In this document: one piece after another, positions 15,801 to 20,174 of the stretch
Layout of the letters: every line of letters starts with the position of its first letter
Numbering within the stretch: the first letter of the stretch is position 1
Assembly: GCF_002414845.1 (NCBI RefSeq)
Contig: NZ_DIAX01000033.1
Coordinates: 1 to 20,174 of the forward strand
Direction of reading: 5' to 3'
DNA from: Gordonia sp. UBA5067
Lineage (GTDB): Bacteria; Actinomycetota; Actinomycetes; Mycobacteriales; Mycobacteriaceae
Length of the DNA: 20,174 bases
Program-made: the position numbers and the translations under genes
The notes under the pieces: generated by a model
Databases searched by the model: none
What the model was told of the DNA's origin: nothing
What the model saw: the letters and a program-made list of their open reading frames with translations, nothing else

Positions 15801-17952
15801 GGCGTTTGCCCGCGAGCATCTGCCCAGCCATCTGGTTCCGCAGGTGATCGAGGTTGTGGAGGAGTTCCCGCGCACCCCGATCGGCAAGATCGACCGGGCG
15901 GCCCTGCCGCCGATCGAGTTCCGCGGCGGCGGAGAGTATGTGGCGCCGCGCACCGAGTTGGAGGCCACCATCGCCGCGGTGGTGGCCGCGGTACTCGATC
16001 TCGATCGGGTCAGTGTCGATGACGGGTTCTTCGACATCGGCGGAAACTCGTTGTCGGCGGCCAAGGTCGCGGCCCGGCTGGCGTCGATCCTGGACCGGCC
16101 GGTCAGCATCGAAGCGGTGTTCGAAGCGCCGACCGCGGCGGGGCTGGCCGCCTGGCTGGTCGACACCCACACCCCGGGGATCGCGTCGCCGCCACTCATC
16201 GGCCGGCCGCGGGCGGCGGTCGTGCCGGTCTCGCCGGCCCAACGCGGATTGTGGCTGATCAACCAGGCCAACCCGGACTCCTGCGCCTACAACATCCCGC
16301 TGACCCTGCGCCTGCGTGGTGACCTCGATCCGGACGCGTTGCGCGCCGCCCTGCTCGACGTGATCGCCCGGCACGAGTCGCTACGGACGAAGTACCCGAT
16401 GATGGACGGGGTGCCGGTCCAGGTCATCGAGAGCACGAGCACCGTCGCGCGGCGGATCGATCTCTCGGTCACCGACCTGTCGGACAGCACCGACGAAGAG
16501 ACCGAACAGGCGCTCGCGCAGATGACCGACACCGGATTCAACGTCGCGGCGGCCGTTCCGCTCCGCGCCGGGCTGTGGCGGATCGCCGACGACGAGCACA
16601 TCGTCTCGCTGGTCGTCCACCACATCAGCGTCGACGGCGCATCCATGTCGCCGCTGGCGCGCGACCTCATGACCGCCTACGCGGCTCGCCGTGCCGGATC
16701 ATCGCCGCACTGGGCACCGTTGCCGGTCCAGTTCGCCGACTACACGATGTGGTCGGCCGACCGGCTCGATGTCACCGACGGCGACGGCGTCACCGAGCGC
16801 GAACGCCAACTCTGCTACTGGCACGAGCGACTCGATGGCGCACCCGAACTGCTGGGGATCCCGACCGATCGGCCCCGGCCCGCGGCGCCGACCTTCGCCG
16901 GCGGCGACGTCGAATTCGAGATCCCGGCCGAGTTGGTGGCGTCCCTGACCCGGCTGGCTCGGGCCCACAACACCACCCTGTTCATGGTGGCCCACGCGGC
17001 CCTGGCCGTCCTGCTGCGCGAAGTGTCCGGCCAGCACGATGTCGTCGTCGGCACCCCGTACATCGGCCGGGCCGCCGACGCACTCGACGACGTGGTGGGA
17101 ATGTTCGTCAACACTGTTCCACTCCGTACGACCGTCGACTCGGCAATCCCATTCGCCGACCTGCTCGACCAGGTTCGCGGTGCCGACCTGGCCGACCTGG
17201 CACACACCGACGTCGCATTCGAGGAGATCGTCACCGCACTTGGACGGGGCAGCACGGCGGGGTACAACCCGATCTTCCAGGTGATGTTCACTTTTCAGAA
17301 CCTCGGCTTCCCCGTCGTCGAACTCGCCGGTCTGCGCGTGGAACCCGAAGCCGTCCCGACGACCACCGTCCAGACCGATCTGGGCCTGATCCTCTATCCC
17401 AACGACCCGCTGGCCAACCGTTCCGACGGCGGCATGCGGGCCTCGTGGACCTACGCCAGCGAACTGTTCGACGAGAAGACCGTCCGGCGGTTCGCCTCCT
17501 GGTACCTCGCCGTTCTCGACGCGGTTGCCCTCGACCCGACCGTGCCGGTCGGCGACATCGCCCTCGAGCGTGTGGCCGGGGTGGCGCCGATCAAATCGGA
17601 AGTCCCCACCCTGCTGCCGCTGTCGCAGGCGGTGGCCGCCGCCGCCCTGGTCGCCCCCGACCGGGTCGCGGCGGATTTCGACGGCCAGTCGGTGTCCTTC
17701 GGCGAGCTGGCGGACGCGGTCACCGCGCTCGCCGCCGTGCTCCCCGACCTGGACCGGGGCGCGGTGCTGACCACCGCGCTCTTCACCCCGCTACCGGGGC
17801 TCACCACCGGCGGCCCAGAGGCGCTCGACGAGGTACTGACCCAATTGCGGCGAACCACCGACGAGGTCAGTACCGTCGAGAGGAGCGCAGAAGCCGCCGC
17901 GCGCGTCGACGATGCCCGGTTTGACCACGATCAAGGAACCAGCGATCGGTAA
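9850..17952 (+). CDS. nonribosomal peptide synthetase, C-A-PCP-C-A-PCP-C-(A stub)
   Basis: A 2700-residue two-and-a-half-module synthetase. C1 (about 25-445) has H158HIVIDG164 and looks EntF-like ([33 protein letters not shown]), so it probably accepts an aryl or acyl starter. A1 (about 465-970) has [11 protein letters not shown] and Lys963. PCP1 carries Ser1018 in LGANSLSA. C2 (about 1075-1510) has H1202HIIGDG. A2 (about 1525-2020) has an unusual [12 protein letters not shown] and Lys2013. PCP2 carries Ser2067 in IGGNSLSA. C3 (about 2120-2565) has H2257HISVDG. The rest is a short A-like stub. There are no epimerisation or methylation domains. Pocket residues aligned by eye give A1 D-A-G-C-L-V-G-V-G-K and A2 D-L-L-L-F-G-G-I-W-K; neither supports a firm substrate. 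ATG 9850 follows AGGAGG at 9836-9841 by 8 bases, better than GTG 9829. The stop overlaps the start of the next NRPS. Confidence 0.96.
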   Translation: MPQHDRWEHDAREHDAREHDGGESLPLTPAQRGMWFAENLSPEYSVNVAHYLDLRYPPESLDHELLGECNIAAAKTLESPYVRLLDQPDGTPGQVVDLHLPITVDIIDFRAAGDPVAAALAWMRAEYQRPLDIRTDKLVVTALLRVADDRTFWYGRGHHIVIDGYAALTMVRMTVDRYNAVRRGAELTEKPIATLAEVVADEQKYQDSSRRADDRQYWRDEVAEPLERATLSQRAAGAVPSAANLTVSTVMAGGLQRAVEVLAREQHTSVAVVLSTAFAAYLNRATGLGDIVLALPVTGRAVAKIKRAGGMVSNVLPVRLQLAPSDTITQVLGRAQVRLTGALRHQRYRAEDIWRDAGRSTGTPAFGPVVNMVFFDTPIALDGVSAEYHILTSGIVEDILLNLYQASPNAPLVIDLHANPNGYHPDELAAHHRRFLDFLAALVAAPGHTPLAALPFGALDEGRLALAGPDPAAPATLAQLYAHTAAAHPDELAVVDADGTALSYRELDRQSTQLARWLDARGIGAESRIGLVLPRGADLVRAIWAAGKLGAAFVPVDPNHPPARVDGLLDRSGAQLVLSHGPHAGAVGPADQWIDLTSAATAAAVAAQSDDPIGPRGRSGNAAYLTYTSGSTGIPKGVVVTTAAAANLAESINAAIPTGPGTRILGFASPGFDASIGEILHAARAGATIVFRPESAPGGEELADYLNAAGIGLACLTPTVAATVDPADVPGLTTLLLVGESVPAALVQRWTRAGRTVHNGYGPTETTVGVTYTGALSPRAVVPIGTPIAGAGLHVLDAMLAPAPAGVVGELYLSGLSLARGYAHEPGLTAERFVASPFGRAGERMYRTGDLARWHLHDGQPEVSVLGRRDFQVKVRGQRIEPGEIEAALRARPGVDDALVLGVDADGRPSSRATALIAYAAMSTTDTGAPDRIRADLARTLPAHLVPDSIVAVAALPRTPAGKVDRAALPQPAVGREHADYVAPQSPVERRLVELVAELTDTDGVGIGDNLFRLGANSLSASRLAYRVRAELGVDLGMQDYFESPDLADLAGRIERERTVEHAPRPPLIAAPRRSTIRVSPAQTRLWFVNRLDPRSPAYNMPGAVRLGPDVDLAALRQAIADVVVRHETLRTRFIEADGEPTQVIDPVDTVRVDHTVIVAEVADLAEAVARTAATGFDLSAGAFRAVLLRGPADNVLVVVLHHIIGDGASLRPLIADVLAAYDARSHGFAPFFPPMPIHYADYARWHSEVLGDPADPASVAHRDVEYWTRQLAGAPEVIALRTDRPRPARRSGGGDYVDRVLTASAAAGLRALAAQSGVTLFCVLEAALAVVLSRLADTDDVVIGTAVAGRDEPQVADLIGMFVNTAALRTAVAPSMTVRELLGQVHRSRAEALAHAQTPFERIVDAVAPSRTLSHSPIFQVTLTLVDDAVGGIDDGELSVELLDVRAPAAKYDLSVTATEQTTGELGVEINYATDLFDEQTVEALADYLERTLGTMVADPGARLGQIDLLAPGEVRELVAPAPGSAPPQTLRRIVADWLATTCARDEPTLLTGDVTLSATAASSRINQLARELIARGVGPGSTVVVRLLRSVDSVVAMAATAIAGAAFVHIDPRLPALRQTALWADSGAHVGVTCATLAAPAADGDWIVLQDEAAELHLAGHPTMAVAEGELTRPILVDDVAYVINTSGSTGRPKAVEVSHRGLATLIAGQRDHLDCGPESVVLQVASPAFDLMVLELTTAMDAGARLVVAAPDAFAGVPLAMTIADGGVTHVLITPTVLGTLDPAMVPGLTTVFTGGEACPEELAHTWGARRRFLNGYGPSEFTIWATVDGPIEAGNRVTIGRPLTGVRALVLDRGLRPTPPGVVGDLYLGGEQIARGYRRRPGLTAGAFVADPFGTGGRLYRTGDRAARGDDGTLTYHGRSDFQLKIRGLRIEPGEVDAVLGTHPAVANALTVGADGPGGTVLATYVSPPAGRVIAPESLLAFAREHLPSHLVPQVIEVVEEFPRTPIGKIDRAALPPIEFRGGGEYVAPRTELEATIAAVVAAVLDLDRVSVDDGFFDIGGNSLSAAKVAARLASILDRPVSIEAVFEAPTAAGLAAWLVDTHTPGIASPPLIGRPRAAVVPVSPAQRGLWLINQANPDSCAYNIPLTLRLRGDLDPDALRAALLDVIARHESLRTKYPMMDGVPVQVIESTSTVARRIDLSVTDLSDSTDEETEQALAQMTDTGFNVAAAVPLRAGLWRIADDEHIVSLVVHHISVDGASMSPLARDLMTAYAARRAGSSPHWAPLPVQFADYTMWSADRLDVTDGDGVTERERQLCYWHERLDGAPELLGIPTDRPRPAAPTFAGGDVEFEIPAELVASLTRLARAHNTTLFMVAHAALAVLLREVSGQHDVVVGTPYIGRAADALDDVVGMFVNTVPLRTTVDSAIPFADLLDQVRGADLADLAHTDVAFEEIVTALGRGSTAGYNPIFQVMFTFQNLGFPVVELAGLRVEPEAVPTTTVQTDLGLILYPNDPLANRSDGGMRASWTYASELFDEKTVRRFASWYLAVLDAVALDPTVPVGDIALERVAGVAPIKSEVPTLLPLSQAVAAAALVAPDRVAADFDGQSVSFGELADAVTALAAVLPDLDRGAVLTTALFTPLPGLTTGGPEALDEVLTQLRRTTDEVSTVERSAEAAARVDDARFDHDQGTSDR
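9871..9915 (+). repeat. 15-bp tandem repeat in the NRPS2 N-terminus
   Basis: GAACACGACGCGCGC occurs twice head to tail (9871-9885, 9886-9900) and a third degenerate copy follows (9901-9915). It encodes [15 protein letters not shown], a charged, His/Asp-rich extension (residues 8-22) before the first condensation domain. The unit is a multiple of three, so copy-number change would keep the frame. Confidence 0.9.
17611..17949 (+). other. C-terminal adenylation-like stub of NRPS2
   Basis: Residues about 2588-2700 of NRPS2, after the last condensation domain. [19 protein letters not shown] followed by [14 protein letters not shown] matches the first strand and helix of an adenylation domain. The sequence then departs ([20 protein letters not shown]) and ends in a charged tail, without A1-A10 core motifs. 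It stands where an A domain should begin, and the real A domain is in the next protein. Confidence 0.65.
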
Positions 17953-18281
17953 TGCCCGAAACGCAAGAGCACATTGTGGCGTTGTGGGGTCGGGGGGCTG
18001 GTTCGGCGGGAGACCTGATCGGGGCGGTCGCCAGGGTGGCGCCCGACGCGATTGCCTTTGCCGGCCGCCTGGGCGACGTCTCGTTCGGGGTGCTGGCCGA
18101 GCGGGTCGCCGCCATGGCGCGAGTCCTACCGCCGGCCGGCGGCGTCTCCGACACCGCCGTGGCCGCGGCGATCACCGCACTCGTGTCGACCCCCGGCGAA
18201 GCGCAGTCGGCGACGGGCAGCCGCGTCGGCGCCGCCGTCCACCACACCCGCACCGCGGCGCAGGCGGCGCTGGGGACCGCG
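17952..18281 (+). other. N-terminal adenylation-like stub of NRPS3
   Basis: Residues 1-110 precede the genuine A domain of this protein. [19 protein letters not shown] is again the first strand-helix unit of an adenylation domain, followed by [16 protein letters not shown] and [20 protein letters not shown]. No A3 loop or other catalytic motif occurs before the full A domain begins near 18285. It lines up with the NRPS2 C-terminal stub and with the free ORF at 2689-3051. Confidence 0.65.
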
Positions 18282-20174
18282 AACTGGGATTCGCTGCCCG
18301 GCCTGTTCGCCTCGGCGGCACACCGTTTCGGCGACCGCGTGGCGGTCTCCGGGCCCGATGGGCGCGACCTGAGCTACCGCGAACTCGACGAGGAGTCCGA
18401 CCGGCTCGCCCGCGCACTGGTGGCGGCCGGTGCCGGTCCGACAGCGCGGGTGGGGCTCGCGCTGGGGCGCTCGACAGAGCTGATCGTCGCGCTGCTGGCC
18501 ATCCTCAAATCGGGTGCCGCCTACCTCCCCCTCGACCGTGGCCACCCTCGCCGGCGCCTGGCGATGATCGTGGACGACGCGACGCCGCTGCTGATCATCG
18601 GGGATGACGAACTCGCCCGCGAGTGGGCCGATTTCACCGCCCCCGTCTGGACCGTCGACGCGCTACTGGCCGGTGCCGCGGCGGACCCGGCCGCCGGAGC
18701 CGAGCCGGAACCCGTCGCGGGCACCGCCGTCGCCTACCTGATCTACACCTCCGGGTCGACCGGGGTCCCCAAAGGCGTTGTCGTCGAGCACCGCAGCGTG
18801 GTCGCCCTGCTGGCCGCGGTCGCGCAACGCTACGAGGTGTCCGACACCGACGTGTGGACGATGTTTCACTCCTACGCCTTCGACGTGTCGGTATTCGAGA
18901 TGTGGGGCGCCTTGGCCTTCGGTGGGCGTCTGGTGGTCGTCGACTACGCCACCACGCGCAGCCCGGGCGATTTCGCCGCGCTCGTCGCCGCCGAGGGCGC
19001 CACGGTCGTGTCGCAGACGCCGACGGCGTTCTACCAGCTGGCCGCGGCGGTGGCGCCGGCGTCGGCCCCCGAGCTGGCCGGCTGCGTGCGGTATATCGTC
19101 TTCGCCGGCGAGGCGCTGGACTTCCTTCAGGTCCGGCGCTGGTATGACGACCGGATGGCGAAGTCGGGGACCCCGGGACCGATGCTGGTCAACGCCTATG
19201 GACCCACCGAGACCACGGTGTACGCCACATTCCGTGCCCTGAGCCGCGAACTCGTCGCCGAGACGGTGGCCTCCGACATTGGCGACGGCCTGCCGGGTCT
19301 GACGCTGCACGTCCTCGGCGAGCGGCTGAATCCGGTGCCCGACGGGGTCCAGGGCGAGATCTATGTGAGCGGACCGCAGGTGGCCCGCGGCTATTACGGC
19401 CGTCCCGGACTCACGGCGGACCGATTCATCGCCGACCCCTTCGCGGCCGACGGTTCGCGCATGTACCGATCCGGCGACCTCGGGGTCCGCCGGGGCGCGA
19501 CCCTCGAGTACCGCGGCCGGGGCGACGCGCAGGTCAAGCTGCGCGGGTTCCGGATCGAGCTCGGCGAGATCGAGACGGCGCTGCTGGCCACCGGGGGCAT
19601 CGCCGCGGCCGCGGCCGCCCTCAAGACCTCGCCGGCCGGTGGCGATCAGCTGGTCGGCTACGTCGTCGCCCGGCCGGGCGACGACGACGAGATCGACCCG
19701 GGGCATCTGCGGCGCGACGTCGCCACCCGGCTCCCGGGCTACATGGTGCCCGATTTCGTGGTCGTCATCGACGCCCTGCCGCTCAACGTGAACGGCAAGC
19801 TCGACCGCGCGGCACTGCCCGATCCGGTGGTCGCCGCCGTCGCCCACTACATCGCCCCTCGCGGCGAACTCGAATCGTCGCTCGCCCGGATCATCGCCGA
19901 TGTGGCCGGGCTGGACCGGATCAGCGCGGCCGAATCCCTCTTCGACGTCGGGGGCAATTCGCTGATCGCGGCGCAGGTGGCCGCGCGCGTCAGCGAAGAA
20001 CTGCACCTTCCCGTCGCCGTGCGCGATGTCTTCGAGGCGCCGACGGTGGTTGCGTTGGCTGAGCGGATTGGTGGTCGTGAGCATGAGGATCGGTTGGCGT
20101 TGGTGGCGGGTGAGCGGCCGGCGGTGATTCCGTTGTCGCCGTCGCAGCGCCGGATCTGGTTTATTTCTGAGTTG
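17952..20174 (+). CDS. nonribosomal peptide synthetase, N-terminal part: (A stub)-A-PCP-C...
   Basis: 741 residues are visible and the frame is open at the right edge. Residues 1-110 form an A-like stub. A complete A domain follows (about 112-625): [11 protein letters not shown] near 264-274, [52 protein letters not shown] and Lys616 in [14 protein letters not shown] carries Ser670 in VGGNSLIA. A condensation domain begins [16 protein letters not shown] and is cut. Pocket residues aligned by eye (D-V-F-S-V-A-A-V-Y-K) match no substrate I can name with confidence. The ATG at 17952 overlaps the previous stop (TAATG), so translation is probably coupled; AAGGAA at 17933-17938 may help. This protein supplies the A-T part for the final C domain of NRPS2. 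From 20037 onward codon style changes sharply (2 of 46 codons end in C). Confidence 0.95.
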   Translation, partial: MPETQEHIVALWGRGAGSAGDLIGAVARVAPDAIAFAGRLGDVSFGVLAERVAAMARVLPPAGGVSDTAVAAAITALVSTPGEAQSATGSRVGAAVHHTRTAAQAALGTANWDSLPGLFASAAHRFGDRVAVSGPDGRDLSYRELDEESDRLARALVAAGAGPTARVGLALGRSTELIVALLAILKSGAAYLPLDRGHPRRRLAMIVDDATPLLIIGDDELAREWADFTAPVWTVDALLAGAAADPAAGAEPEPVAGTAVAYLIYTSGSTGVPKGVVVEHRSVVALLAAVAQRYEVSDTDVWTMFHSYAFDVSVFEMWGALAFGGRLVVVDYATTRSPGDFAALVAAEGATVVSQTPTAFYQLAAAVAPASAPELAGCVRYIVFAGEALDFLQVRRWYDDRMAKSGTPGPMLVNAYGPTETTVYATFRALSRELVAETVASDIGDGLPGLTLHVLGERLNPVPDGVQGEIYVSGPQVARGYYGRPGLTADRFIADPFAADGSRMYRSGDLGVRRGATLEYRGRGDAQVKLRGFRIELGEIETALLATGGIAAAAAALKTSPAGGDQLVGYVVARPGDDDEIDPGHLRRDVATRLPGYMVPDFVVVIDALPLNVNGKLDRAALPDPVVAAVAHYIAPRGELESSLARIIADVAGLDRISAAESLFDVGGNSLIAAQVAARVSEELHLPVAVRDVFEAPTVVALAERIGGREHEDRLALVAGERPAVIPLSPSQRRIWFISEL

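Noticed and set aside
16575..17924. Plus-strand open frame of 449 codons inside NRPS2
   Set aside because: It overlaps the C3 domain in another frame; its product is Arg/Pro/Gly-rich without domains, typical of an out-of-frame shadow.
1..20174. The two NRPS ends could belong to one gene on a small circular replicon
   Set aside because: Core ribosomal protein genes lie between them and there is no origin, partition gene or end overlap. A linear chromosomal contig ending in NRPS repeats is simpler.
1..20174. CRISPR arrays, tRNA or rRNA genes, insertion sequences, phage genes
   Set aside because: No spaced direct repeats, cloverleaf-like sequences, rRNA motifs or transposase/integrase signatures were seen on either strand.

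Overview
The window looks like chromosomal DNA from a high-GC, mycolic-acid-containing actinobacterium (order Mycobacteriales; Gordonia, Rhodococcus or Williamsia-like). The evidence is an antigen 85-type mycolyltransferase, a zinc-type ribosomal protein S14 (rpsZ), strongly C/G-ending codons, and signal-peptide proteins of a style common in these genera. The genus is an inference. The first 19 bases are not genomic: they are the Tn5/Nextera mosaic-end adapter, so the left edge is an untrimmed contig end.

Layout. (1) 20-1552: the C-terminal end (adenylation tail, carrier protein, thioesterase) of a nonribosomal peptide synthetase (NRPS). (2) 1602-2600: a secreted mycolyltransferase. (3) 2689-3051: a small ORF resembling the N-terminal edge of an adenylation domain. 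(4) 3254-4719: rplN-rplX-rplE-rpsZ, the first part of the spc ribosomal-protein operon, closed by a strong hairpin at 4744-4774 where rpsH would normally follow. (5) 5000-8064: four tandem paralogues of a secreted, glycine-zipper protein of unknown function. (6) 8074-9000: a luciferase-like oxidoreductase, convergent with a GXWXG/DUF4334 gene (9011-9532, minus strand). (7) 9850-17952: a 2700-residue NRPS (C-A-T-C-A-T-C plus a stub). (8) 17952-20174: the next NRPS (stub-A-T-C...), which overlaps the stop of the previous gene by one base and runs off the right edge.

How the genes work together. NRPS2 and NRPS3 form one assembly line whose third module is split between two proteins. NRPS2 ends after a condensation domain and NRPS3 starts at the cognate adenylation domain. 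At the split, both proteins carry a short adenylation-N-terminus-like stub, and the free ORF at 2689 resembles the same element. These stubs are the best candidate in the window for an undescribed system, possibly an inter-subunit docking module. The first condensation domain of NRPS2 and the thioesterase at the left edge both resemble those of EntF, which suggests an aryl- or acyl-capped peptide, perhaps a siderophore. No tailoring, export or regulatory gene is present to confirm this.

Both window edges lie in NRPS sequence whose codon style (T/G-ending) differs sharply from the C-ending style elsewhere. The switches fall at domain linkers, which suggests repeated or exchanged C-A units just outside the window and explains why the assembly stopped there.
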